This document shows positions 44,179-52,715 of a stretch of 64,000 nt of DNA, one piece after another. The stretch covers positions 62,001 through 126,000 of the forward strand of contig NZ_JACXJA010000006.1 in NCBI RefSeq assembly GCF_014705615.1, in the 5' to 3' direction. The position numbers and the translations under genes were made by a program. The stretch is from Paenibacillus oceani (lineage in GTDB: Bacteria; Bacillota; Bacilli; Paenibacillales; NBRC-103111). The notes beneath the pieces are model-generated. The model ran no database searches, was not told the DNA's origin, and worked only from the letters and a program-made list of their open reading frames with translations. Position 1 is the first letter of the stretch. Each line of letters opens with the position of its first letter.

Positions 44179-44234
44179 TCCGATTGATTCTCCCTTCATA
44201 CGATTCGTAATTGTGACACTCCGGGGCAGTCGGT

Positions 44235-45305
44235 TCATCCTGCAGCATTCGGCGCCATCGCCGGTTCGCCGGGCCGATGCTCCGGCTGGCTGTATACCGT
44301 CGATCCGTCCTCCAGCCGCAGCCAGCTATCGAAGCCGCGCTTGCCCTCGGACAAGCGGATGATCCGCGCCCCCCGCGAATGCCCCTCCCGTATGTTGCCG
44401 TTAAATCCGGTCGTCCGGCCGTAGCACAGCCGGATTCCGGCCAGTTCGCCCCAGTAATCGTTGGAATGGTCGTGACCGACGAACATTCCCATCACGTCGC
44501 CTCTCTCCACCATCGCGGCGAATACGCCCGTATTCAACCGCGGGCAGCGTACCTCCGCGAGCCGGTGCCCGTAGCAGGGACGGGTGTTCCACACTTCCTC
44601 GTATTCCGGCAGCGGGATATGGAAAAAAGCGAGCGCCGGAAGCTTGGCTCCGTGCCGCTTCTCGAGAGCCGCAGATTCGGCTGCGAACCATTCGGCTTTA
44701 TCGCGGGAGATCCATTCGCTTCGTCCGTCCCGGACGGCCCGCTCCGGCGCGTTGCATTCGCTGTCGAAGAAATACAGATTCGCCGCCGCCCGCCGGACCG
44801 CTTCTCCCGAAGCGATAGGTGGCGGGAGGGAGTCCGTCGGCGCTGTCAACGCCGTACGCTCCTCCCCCTCCGCGATTCGTCTCCGGGCGGCGGAGGCGTC
44901 CGATTCCACCACGGTCAGCGTGTAGTTGCCCGTCCCGCTGACGTGCTTCGGCCCCGCCTCGGCCATACATAACGGCCGGACAGCCTCCATCTCCATCAGT
45001 TCCTGACGGGTGACGCCCCGGCGGGAATCATGATTGCCGAAGACAAACGCGTACGGGATGCCGGCGTTCTCCGCGATCGCAGTCACTTCGCGGAACTGCG
45101 CCCGGGGATCGGGTCCGCGGCTGCGAATCTGATCCCCGGTATACACGACAAGGTCCGGCTTCTCCAGCCGCAACACTTCCTCCATCAAAGCGAGCGAGCG
45201 AACATCCTCCGGCGCGCCTCCGCCGTTATGCACATCGGCGAACTGCACGATCGTAAACGTTCCGTCGTCGCGATATTTCAAGTTTGGTTTTGTTTTCATT
45301 TCCAT
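44235..45305 (-). CDS. Calcineurin-like metallophosphoesterase, copy 2
   Basis: A 356-residue tandem paralog of the protein encoded just downstream. Motifs are QFADVHNGGG near residue 20 (D-x-H), YTGDQIRS near residue 55, VFGNHDSRRG near residue 89, FFHIPLPEYEEVW and MFVGHDHSNDYW. It has an extra ~35-residue hydrophilic insertion (near residues 150-185) relative to the other copy and lacks the C-terminal Pro/Val repeat tail. It may hydrolyse a phosphomonoester or phosphodiester of the imported compound. Confidence 0.88.
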   Translation of the reverse strand: MEMKTKPNLKYRDDGTFTIVQFADVHNGGGAPEDVRSLALMEEVLRLEKPDLVVYTGDQIRSRGPDPRAQFREVTAIAENAGIPYAFVFGNHDSRRGVTRQELMEMEAVRPLCMAEAGPKHVSGTGNYTLTVVESDASAARRRIAEGEERTALTAPTDSLPPPIASGEAVRRAAANLYFFDSECNAPERAVRDGRSEWISRDKAEWFAAESAALEKRHGAKLPALAFFHIPLPEYEEVWNTRPCYGHRLAEVRCPRLNTGVFAAMVERGDVMGMFVGHDHSNDYWGELAGIRLCYGRTTGFNGNIREGHSRGARIIRLSEGKRGFDSWLRLEDGSTVYSQPEHRPGEPAMAPNAAG

Positions 45306-45335
45306 CGCCTGTTCCTCTTGTCAACTTAATCATCA

Positions 45336-46547
45336 TCACGCAAACTGCACCAGCTTGCCCTCGCCGGGCTCGAGAGACACGCTCAGTCTGCCCGACTCCG
45401 GACGAAGCTCCATCTGCACCCCTTGCTGCCATACCTGCACTGGCTCCTCCGGGCGGGACAGCCACAGGTTTATCGTATGCGCAACCTCGAAGCTCTCGTT
45501 GACGACCAGCGCGTAGGCGCGGCCGACGCCATCCCGGAAGCAGCCGATAATCGCCGCATCGCCCTCGAGACGACTCAGCGGCCCGAATTGCGTCAGAGCG
45601 CCGTCGAACGGCGGCTGTACGTTGCCGTGGGTCATCACGCCGACCGACTCGAGCGTCGACAGCAAGCCGCCCAATCCGGCAATTTCCCGGTTGACCGACT
45701 GCACTTCGCCGTAATGCCGGGTCCGGTTGCCCGCCCGGTCGATCATCGCGTCGCCGAACGTCTCCCTGCCGTCATCCGGCGTCCAATAAGTAAAATATTG
45801 AATGCCTTTCGCACCGAAAGCGAGGCTCGTATATACTTGCCAGCGGATCTCCGCCGCGGAAGGATCACGGTTCGAACGGTTGAACGCCAGCGTCTGAATG
45901 AACAGCCAGAAAGGAACGTTATGCCGCAATGCGGCTTGGCGGATCAACTGCAGGTTGACGAAATAGTCCTTCGTAATCGTCAGCTCGCGTCCCGGGCGCG
46001 GAGTCAGAAACGGGTAATGGTCGTAAGACAGGATGTCCGGCCGAAACTGCTCCATATACAACTCGACGTACCGCTCGTGATCGACGCCTCCCCGCTGCTC
46101 GTCGGAAGCGTAGGTCGGAAACAAATTCACATACGCCAATCCGTGCGGCACCGCTTCGGAGTACGCCGCTTTCAAAGCGGTCAGATGCGCATACTGGGCG
46201 ACAGACGGCTCATCGATGAACAGATTTCCTCCGAAGGCGGGATGGCCTGCGAATTCACCGGCAATTTCCCCGACCTTGTGCAGGTCGCCCCGGGACAAAG
46301 CAAACAGTCTCGTGTCATAAACGAGATACCGCAATCCGTTCGCCTGCGCAGCATCCAGCGCCTTGTGAATATATTCGGTCCCTGCGCCGTATTCGGCCAG
46401 GCCGATCACGAACGTAAACCCGGCTTCCTTAATCTCTCGATACCGCTCTTCCGATATATGCTGCGGCGGGGGCGACACCCATAGTCCGATCGGGATTCCG
46501 GCCCCTTGCGTCCAAGTCGAATGGTGTGACGGATTCGTCGATTTCAT
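45336..46547 (-). CDS. TIM-barrel glycosidase-like protein
   Basis: A 403-residue protein. Residues ~15-310 look like a (beta/alpha)8 glycosidase barrel: FTFVIGLAEYG, GLRYLVYDTRL, GGNLFIDEPSVAQY (candidate Asp/Glu), DILSYDHYPFLTP, VPFWLFIQTL and GIQYFTYWTPDDG. The C-terminal ~90 residues form a beta domain (AYALVVNESFEVAHTINLWL). The overall order recalls GH5/GH42-type enzymes, but the family was not determined. No signal peptide. It lies 30 bases upstream of the second metallophosphoesterase gene. Confidence 0.65.
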   Translation of the reverse strand: MKSTNPSHHSTWTQGAGIPIGLWVSPPPQHISEERYREIKEAGFTFVIGLAEYGAGTEYIHKALDAAQANGLRYLVYDTRLFALSRGDLHKVGEIAGEFAGHPAFGGNLFIDEPSVAQYAHLTALKAAYSEAVPHGLAYVNLFPTYASDEQRGGVDHERYVELYMEQFRPDILSYDHYPFLTPRPGRELTITKDYFVNLQLIRQAALRHNVPFWLFIQTLAFNRSNRDPSAAEIRWQVYTSLAFGAKGIQYFTYWTPDDGRETFGDAMIDRAGNRTRHYGEVQSVNREIAGLGGLLSTLESVGVMTHGNVQPPFDGALTQFGPLSRLEGDAAIIGCFRDGVGRAYALVVNESFEVAHTINLWLSRPEEPVQVWQQGVQMELRPESGRLSVSLEPGEGKLVQFA

Positions 46548-46717
46548 CGATTGGCACCTCCCTATGCGCCAGAACGGTTGGGTCCTGGTTAGCGTGATGG
46601 GGGCGCCGCAGGTGCAGCGCCCGGCAATGAATCGGCTTTACATCGCGCCGGTTGAAGAAGCTCGGCGTTTGAACGTTTCGCATGCAGGCCGGATTGGACA
46701 GATAGCGGGCCCTTCCT

Positions 46718-47578
46718 TTACCAAGGGTCGAGTCCGACCAGCTTGCGTCCGAGCTCGGTCAACCGGGCGGGGCCGTCGCTGTTTTTCAGCTCCCACTCGC
46801 GTTCATCTGCTGGGAACATGGACGGACCTTTGCGATTTTGCCAGCCTTCGACCACTTCCGAACGCGTCACCCCCGGCTTGGCGGGAAACATCGTGATGTA
46901 TTGGGCAAATCTGGGCTGATCCGTATAATTTTGCCCGTTGCCGTGCGCCAGCAGGAAGTCCCAGATGAGCAGATCGCCGGCCTCGCCGGGAATCGGAACG
47001 ATCTCATGCCCCTTCACGTCGGGGATCGTCGGATGGCGGTCCTCCGGCTGCGTCTGAAGCCACTGCTCGAAGTCGCGGTAAATGCTCGGCACGCACTGGA
47101 ATCCGCCCTGATCCGCCGACGTGTCGGCCAAGTACAGCACGCCCTGCACCGGACGCGGCCGGGGAAGCGGGAAAGTCAGATTCGACGTATTCGTATCCCA
47201 ATGAATAAAGCCTGTATTAAACTGCGTAAAATCGTCGCGGCGCGGCGGCTTCATATTGACGCGGTCGATGCTTACCCACAGCTCCTTCACCTGCATCAGC
47301 TCGGCAAACGCCTGATACAGCCGCGGATGCTGACGGTTATCCCACATCGTCTGGTGCTGATACAGCGGAATCATACCCGCGCTCTGGTGTTTCCACAGCG
47401 AATCCATCCCGGCGGCAGGCCGGTACCAGCTCTCGGGATCGTCCGGCTGCTGGCCGGTAAATTCCCAGATTGTTTCGATGAGCCGCTCGCAGTTTTCCTT
47501 CGGCACTGCATTTTTCACAAGCAAATATCCGTTCGTATGAAAAAAGTCGCGCATCTCCTCAGTTACGACAGCTTCCAT
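46718..47578 (-). CDS. Phytanoyl-CoA dioxygenase (PhyH) family oxygenase
   Basis: A 286-residue Fe(II)/2-oxoglutarate-dependent oxygenase. The iron facial triad fits HWDTN near residue 146 (His and Asp) plus the distal His in FLLAHGNGQNY near residue 222. The 2-oxoglutarate Arg is in QPRFAQYI. PhyH relatives hydroxylate diverse small molecules, including phosphonates and alkyl sugars. The gene is separated by 170 bases from the glycosidase-like gene below and by 212 from the gene above, so it may be separately expressed. Confidence 0.83.
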   Translation of the reverse strand: MEAVVTEEMRDFFHTNGYLLVKNAVPKENCERLIETIWEFTGQQPDDPESWYRPAAGMDSLWKHQSAGMIPLYQHQTMWDNRQHPRLYQAFAELMQVKELWVSIDRVNMKPPRRDDFTQFNTGFIHWDTNTSNLTFPLPRPRPVQGVLYLADTSADQGGFQCVPSIYRDFEQWLQTQPEDRHPTIPDVKGHEIVPIPGEAGDLLIWDFLLAHGNGQNYTDQPRFAQYITMFPAKPGVTRSEVVEGWQNRKGPSMFPADEREWELKNSDGPARLTELGRKLVGLDPW

Positions 47579-47790
47579 CTCTCCACACCCCTTACCGGAA
47601 TTTGAGAGCCGCGTGTATCGTCCCTTCCTCCGCCGCTCCTTGCCTCACCATGGGTCAACATGCTTATGGTTATGCCTTTGGCCTTATGACCGCCCATTCG
47701 TTGAACTTGTGCCGATAATTCCCTTGCCGCCCGTCCGCTTGCGATGTTCCGACCGCTTCATCCGTATAGCCGCCCTGAAGCGGGTTCGGG
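47579..47790. other. Intergenic region
   Basis: About 210 bases between two minus-strand genes. I see no gene and no convincing terminator; an upstream promoter for the oxygenase may lie here. Confidence 0.4.
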
Positions 47791-50004
47791 TTACCTTGCT
47801 GCCTCCGTCTCGTGTTCTTGCTGCGAGCGTACGGGAGCCGGCTCGCTTCGCTCAGGGGCCGTTTCGACCGGCTTCGGCGATTCGTCGATGAGCTTGAAGT
47901 ACCGCGCCAACCAGTACGGGTGCAAATAAACGGTTCCGTCCTCCAGCAAATGTCCGTCGCCTGCGTCGCAAATATAAGGCGTTTTGTCCCAGCGGTGCAT
48001 CGGACGTTCCTCGTACGGCAGCGGCTCGCTCAGCAGCTTGTAGCCGTGGCGCTGCAGCTCCGGATGGAACCGGATATCGGCCCGGTGGCTGTTGACGACC
48101 TTCCAGTGGATCATGTCGAGCGGCATCTCCGCCAGCGTCTGCACCGCGTTTTCGATATCGCACGCTTTCCCGGTCAACCCGCCGTACACCGAGTTCCAGA
48201 ACGGGGACCGTTCCCGCCGCTCGAATTGCCAATGGTGCTCCAGACTCATCATATACAAAGCCCGCAGATCCGGATCGGTCTCGTACAGGAGCAGCGGAAC
48301 GTACGCATGGAAGCCGAGATTGTCGTCGATGCTGCTCGCTTCGCCGAGGTAGGTCCGTTTTTGCTCCAGCGTGTTCATGCCGTAGTGATAACGGGTAACC
48401 AATTCGCGGTAAGTCCGCTCGTACTTTTCGTCGCCCGTTACATGCGAAGCCGTCTTCAAAAACGAAAGCAGCTGCAGCGAGTTGATTCCGCGCTGATCGA
48501 GCCATTTCGCGTCACGGTTCAATTTCTCCGGCGTCCATACCGCCCAGGTCGTCGGCAAGCCGTCCACATCGGTCAGGCAGTAGTCGTGCTCGAGCACGTG
48601 ATCCATAATCGCCCGGACGCTTTCCCGGATCAGCCGCTTATCGTCTTCGTCCGCAACCAGATCGTAATAGATCGAATACGCGTAAAAATGTCCGGTAAGC
48701 TCGTCGCTCGACGTGTCTCCTTTCCATTCCCATTCGCCGTCCGGCGACAAGCGCCATTCGGGATTTTCCCGGTGCTTGCCAAACTGCGCTTCTGTCCGGT
48801 GGCAAATCGAGCGGGCAAAAAATCCCGGCCTGCCGGTAACCGCCAGCAGCCGCATCACCGCATGCATGGAGCGCTTCGCCTTCGCCTTCGCATGCTCGTC
48901 GCCGGTTACGGCGTAACGGTAGCTTTGGGCCGCTACATAATCGGACGTCCACAACCCGTCGTTGTCGGAGATCCGGACGCTGCCGCTTTCGATATCGCCT
49001 TCCTCCTTCAAGCCGCGCCGGGTGACATAGTCGTAACGGGTCTCGTACCGCTCGACCATCCGATCGATATGGTCCGCCTTCTCTTCGAGCGTCATCCAGC
49101 GCGCTGCGATACGTCCGACGCCGCCAGCCGTGGCGAACCAGGCCGTCCCGTCCGGCTCCAGGGCGATGGCGCGGACCTCGTCGTGCGGCAGCCATCGTTT
49201 GGAGGCGAAATAGCGCATCTGCCCGTCTAGCAGCCGGATCGCTCCGCGCGACGTGCCGAACCATACCGCCCCGTCCCCGCCCCGGACGATGACGCGCACG
49301 TCTTCGTAGGCGAGACCTTTGGAGCCGTCCAGTTTGTAAAACAAATCCGTATTGTCGTGGATGCATATGCCTTTATCGGAGGCGATCCACAGATGGCCCC
49401 ACTTGTCGGCGGACAGGCCGCGCAGGTCATCGGTATCGATGCCGCGGTCTCTGGCCTCCATCTTAAACCAGTGCGGCCGCTTGCCTGAAAGGGCGAGCAG
49501 CCCCGAATCGGTCGACGCATAAACGTTGCCCTGACCGAGGACGGCAATGTCCCGCACCTGCGCACGGCCGAACGCCGCTATCCGCTCCCAGCTTTTCGCC
49601 CCGGAGCGGTACAGCGCTTCAGGTGTCGCCGCCCAATAGGCGCCGTCGTCGTCCTGCGTCATCGCGACAACCCGGCCATCCGGTCCGTCCTGGCTCCACT
49701 TCCCTCGCCGGAAGCGATACAGCGCGTCTCCGGCCGACACCCACAAGCTCCCTTCGCGGTCCGCAAGCAGCATCGAGACCGCTTCTCCCGCCTGAGGGCC
49801 ATCCTCACGGCCGCCGTCGACCGCCTCCCAACCGTCGCCGCTCAGCCTGGCGAGACCGGCGGACGTCCCGGCCCATACGGTACCGGCTGCCAGCGCTACG
49901 GCATTCACTTCATCCGAAGGCAGCCCTTGCCGGGTCGTATACAACGTTCGCTCCAATTGGGGGTAGCGGCCCAGCAAATAAGTCGCCCTAGCCTGATTAT
50001 TCAT
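47791..50004 (-). CDS. Propeller (Reg_prop-like) plus helical toroid protein
   Basis: A 737-residue protein. Residues ~15-330 carry repeats of the two-component-regulator-propeller type (LPSDEVNAVALAAGTVWAGTSAGLARL; AVWFGTSRGAIRLL; GTAWFATAGGVGRI). Residues ~345-700 look like an (alpha/alpha) toroid (SDNDGLWTSDYVAAQSYRYAVTGDE; LPTTWAVWTPEKLN; GYNSLQLLSFLKTASHVTGDEKY-like helix pairs). No signal peptide, TM helix, kinase or DNA-binding domain, unlike typical propeller sensors. The start at 50004 follows GGAGGCG. The 109 extra in-frame residues upstream come from tandem repeats and are not counted. Confidence 0.65.
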   Translation of the reverse strand: MNNQARATYLLGRYPQLERTLYTTRQGLPSDEVNAVALAAGTVWAGTSAGLARLSGDGWEAVDGGREDGPQAGEAVSMLLADREGSLWVSAGDALYRFRRGKWSQDGPDGRVVAMTQDDDGAYWAATPEALYRSGAKSWERIAAFGRAQVRDIAVLGQGNVYASTDSGLLALSGKRPHWFKMEARDRGIDTDDLRGLSADKWGHLWIASDKGICIHDNTDLFYKLDGSKGLAYEDVRVIVRGGDGAVWFGTSRGAIRLLDGQMRYFASKRWLPHDEVRAIALEPDGTAWFATAGGVGRIAARWMTLEEKADHIDRMVERYETRYDYVTRRGLKEEGDIESGSVRISDNDGLWTSDYVAAQSYRYAVTGDEHAKAKAKRSMHAVMRLLAVTGRPGFFARSICHRTEAQFGKHRENPEWRLSPDGEWEWKGDTSSDELTGHFYAYSIYYDLVADEDDKRLIRESVRAIMDHVLEHDYCLTDVDGLPTTWAVWTPEKLNRDAKWLDQRGINSLQLLSFLKTASHVTGDEKYERTYRELVTRYHYGMNTLEQKRTYLGEASSIDDNLGFHAYVPLLLYETDPDLRALYMMSLEHHWQFERRERSPFWNSVYGGLTGKACDIENAVQTLAEMPLDMIHWKVVNSHRADIRFHPELQRHGYKLLSEPLPYEERPMHRWDKTPYICDAGDGHLLEDGTVYLHPYWLARYFKLIDESPKPVETAPERSEPAPVRSQQEHETEAAR

Positions 50005-50166
50005 CTTACGCCTCCTCCGGCAATGAATATGTAAACTAATGATCGCAAACAGCAGCACGATTCCTCTAATGCTGAAGCGTGTCGAGTCAATTTCCAGTAA
50101 CATTCGGTAGTAATCGGCCCGCTGCGGGTTCGGATTCGCACGTGCAGGATTCTCGCCGTCCTTGGC

Positions 50167-50333
50167 GCAAACTTGGCGTACTTCCGGCAGCCCATATACC
50201 CAAAAACCCAATTTGACATACTTCCAGTAGCCCCATACACCCAAAATTGGCGTACTCCCTGCCCCGCTCGCCAAAGACTTGGCATACTTCTGGCACACTT
50301 CGCCCAAAACTTGGCGTATTTCCTGCTCCATTC
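50167..50333. repeat. Degenerate 32-bp tandem repeat, five units
   Basis: Five adjacent variants of a unit reading GCCCAAAACTTGGCGTACTT + CCTGCTCCATTC. The last two are exactly 32 bases, the second is about 39. The array stays open in the frame of the propeller gene because the unit lacks stops there. Confidence 0.75.
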
Positions 50334-50351
50334 GGCGTAATAGGGGATGTT

Positions 50352-50535
50352 TGAGACTCTTATTACTCCAAAATCCGTGTTCGAGCCCGAAATAAGATAT
50401 ACTGGAAGCTCTTATTTCCTCGACTTTCCGCGATTCCCGCCCAAACCGGCATAATAAGAGCTGCTAAAAGCTCTTATCCCACAAAAATCTGCGTTTGAGG
50501 CCAAAATAAGATGTGCTAGAAGCTCTTATTCCATG
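50352..50535. repeat. CTCTTATT-family intergenic repeat, copy C (about three tandem units)
   Basis: GCTCTTATT-(25-35 bases)-AAATAAGA(G/T)-CTAGAA units of about 57 bp. One unit contains a near-perfect inverted repeat, AATAAGAGCT-GCTAAA-AGCTCTTAT. Same words occur at 27036-27110 and 30992-31172. Confidence 0.65.
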
Positions 50536-50568
50536 GACGCCCTGCTCAGCCGCGCCCTGCCTTAGCGC

Positions 50569-51177
50569 TCACTTGGAGAAAAGCGGTTGGAAATCGCCGA
50601 TGTACCTCAGATCGAGCCCCTGTTCGCCGAAGTGCAGCCAATACATCGTCCCGTTGCTTTGCAGGAAACGGACGTCGCTGCGATGGTCGAGACCGAGCGC
50701 CGCGCACAACAACCGTCGGTTAAACCCGCTGTGCGAAAACAAGGCCACCCGCTCATCACCCGGGAACTCCCGGCGAAGCCGCTCCAGGATGCGCAACGCC
50801 CTGTCGTGGCCCATCGCTTCGTCTTCATTGCCCGCGCAATACCACCCCTCGGGCTCCACCTCGTCTTCAAGATCAACTTCCGGGTACATCCGTTTCAGCT
50901 CCTGCTCGGAAGGTCCCCGGTACTCCCCTTTGCCACGCACTTCGAACGTCTCGATCCAGACACGGATCGGCAGCCCGGTCGTCCGTGCCAGCGGCTGCGC
51001 CGTCTCAATCGCACGCATCAGCGGGCTGGAGACGATATGCGTCAGACCGGCTCCTTCCATACCTGCCCTTACTTTTTCGGCCTGACTGCGGCCGAGCTCG
51101 GTCAGTTCTCCGTCAGCCATATCGTAAGAAACCGTATTGCCGATCGACTGCCCGTGGCGAATCAGAAATAAATCCAT
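50569..51177 (-). CDS. Histidine phosphatase family protein, copy 2
   Basis: A 202-residue enzyme of the phosphoglycerate mutase superfamily. The catalytic site begins with LIRHGQSIGNT near residue 7, then SSPLMRAIETAQPL near residue 55, a long acidic loop (YPEVDLEDEVEPEGWY) and the second His in LFSHSGFNRRLL near residue 148. GQS replaces the usual GES. Closest relative within the window is copy 3 at 52716-53348. Start after GGGGAGG. Confidence 0.88.
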   Translation of the reverse strand: MDLFLIRHGQSIGNTVSYDMADGELTELGRSQAEKVRAGMEGAGLTHIVSSPLMRAIETAQPLARTTGLPIRVWIETFEVRGKGEYRGPSEQELKRMYPEVDLEDEVEPEGWYCAGNEDEAMGHDRALRILERLRREFPGDERVALFSHSGFNRRLLCAALGLDHRSDVRFLQSNGTMYWLHFGEQGLDLRYIGDFQPLFSK

Positions 51178-51878
51178 AACGGCCTCCCCGTCTACTAAAC
51201 TATTTTCGAATTATCGTGCCGATCGACAACAAACCAATTAACCAACTTGAAAAAGAAAAAGGATAATCTCCTCGATTATTCAATAGGGAGTGCCCCGGAT
51301 CGCGGTGGTGCGGACTCATGATGCAGTTGCCGGGAGGATGATCAACAAAGTGCAGTGACCATTTAATTTACATTTAATTTACAATTAATTTCGCATTAAT
51401 TCACCAGATCGTTGACTTTTCAAGATCCGAATCAATGTGCAATTCATGGTAGCAGATCGCTATTCCAATTTAGTTATTGCAACTGCTGGTGCAGTTCACT
51501 TTGCAGTTCATCTTGTAAAAAGCAATTCACTCAGCAATTCATTCTGCGAAGGCAGTTCAATCTACAGTTAATTTTGCGATTCATTCTTCAATTCGCTGTA
51601 CAATTCATGCCGCGATTCATCCTGCAATTCATGCTACAAATCATTCTGCAATTTATACTTCAATTCTTTCTGAAAATCACGGTACGATTCGATGCTACAA
51701 CTCCTATGGCTAACCATGTTGTTACTCGACGATACAACTCGATAAGTCCTGCTGGACAGCCCGGCCTCCCCATTCGACCCTGGCAGTCCGGCCCCCTAGA
51801 AATAACACAATCCAGCCCGCAACTCGCCCCGGAATACTCCAACATTCGCGATCCAGCGGCCAACAAATCCGCTCCGGA
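51178..51878. other. AT-rich non-coding region with minisatellite
   Basis: About 700 bases without a supported gene, notably richer in A and T than its neighbours. Its core is a 12-bp tandem repeat (51491-51671). An open frame across it exists because CAATTCATTCT-type units encode QFIL-like repeats without stops. Confidence 0.6.
51491..51671. repeat. 12-bp tandem repeat, consensus GCAATTCATTCT, about 14 units
   Basis: Two units, a 7-base interruption, two units, a 6-base interruption, then ten consecutive 12-base units without a gap (for example GCGATTCATCCT, GCAATTCATGCT, GCAATTTATACT). Most units differ at one to four positions. Confidence 0.85.
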
Positions 51879-52589
51879 TCACCCGAAAAACCGCAGTCCC
51901 GCCTCCAGCTCGCCCGCGCAGAGCCGCGTCGCCTTCGTCGCCGCCAGCAGCGGAGAACGATCGTATTCGACGCTTTTCATCTCGATGCGGCCGTCCGTGA
52001 TCGTCATGTAATGGGCGTCCTTGGACGGATCGTCCTTCCTCCGATAAGACACGCTGCCCGGGTTCAGCCACAGCTCCCGGTCGCCAAGATAATGAACGGT
52101 TCTCCGGTGCGTATGACCGAAGATCAGCCGCCGGTGCTCCGCTTCCCGTACATCCTCTTCCGCATGCGACCGCCAGTATTCGTCAAACTGATGCAAGCTT
52201 TCGATCGTCTCGTATTTGTAGTACAGATGCTGCATCCGATAACCGAAACCGTCCATCCAAAAGGAGACCGATTCCGGAAGCCGCTCCAATAACGTGATGT
52301 CGTCCTCGCCCAGCTTGCCGGCGTTATCGTGCTTCCATTTCCATTCCCCGTCCGGCGTATCCTTCAACTGATCCGGCCGGCGATACAGCGCGGCGACTTT
52401 GCGGTCGTGATTCCCTTGCACGCATACGGCATTATGTTCGCGCATCCAGGCGATCACTTCTCCCGGAAAAGGTCCGTAATCGACCAGATCACCGGCGCAA
52501 TAGACGATATCGCTGTCGTTCTCCTTGCTCCATACGGCTTCAAGGGCGTAAATATTGGCGTGTACGTCAGATAAGACGAGTGCCTTCAA
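51879..52589 (-). CDS. Metallophosphoesterase, YfcE/MJ0936-like
   Basis: A 236-residue single-domain calcineurin-fold protein. Motifs are LVLSDVHANIYAL near residue 4 (D-x-H), CAGDLVDYGPFP near residue 35, VQGNHDRKVAALY near residue 62 (GNHD) and IFGHTHRRTVHYLG near residue 160, followed by WLNPGSVSYRRKDDP. This pattern belongs to the small phosphodiesterase group, distinct from the pair at 43-45 kb. A TTG at 52589 with AGGGAGAACGA upstream is the best start, since it opens directly on the first catalytic strand. Confidence 0.85.
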   Translation of the reverse strand: MKALVLSDVHANIYALEAVWSKENDSDIVYCAGDLVDYGPFPGEVIAWMREHNAVCVQGNHDRKVAALYRRPDQLKDTPDGEWKWKHDNAGKLGEDDITLLERLPESVSFWMDGFGYRMQHLYYKYETIESLHQFDEYWRSHAEEDVREAEHRRLIFGHTHRRTVHYLGDRELWLNPGSVSYRRKDDPSKDAHYMTITDGRIEMKSVEYDRSPLLAATKATRLCAGELEAGLRFFG

Positions 52590-52715
52590 TCGTTCTCCCT
52601 CTCTTCCCCGCATCGGCCGCTTGCAGGCCGGTGCCGCACGTCCGTCCACATATAGCCGACCGACCGGGCGGCAACACCACCCGAGCGGCCGCTTCCCGGC
52701 TTCATTCCGCACGCT

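Noticed and set aside
47791-50004. Hybrid two-component sensor
   Set aside because: Propeller repeats suggest it, but no TM helix, histidine kinase, receiver or DNA-binding part follows.
50005-50331. N-terminal extension of the propeller protein
   Set aside because: It is translated from tandem repeats, lacks conserved features, and a strong ribosome site directly precedes the internal ATG at 50004.
50167-50535. Possible CRISPR array
   Set aside because: Units are degenerate, adjoin each other without equal-length unique spacers, and no cas gene is nearby.
51412-52011. 199-residue plus-strand frame with QFIL-type repeats
   Set aside because: The repeat comes from the 12-bp minisatellite. 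There is no ribosome site, and the second half is antisense to a clear metallophosphoesterase gene.
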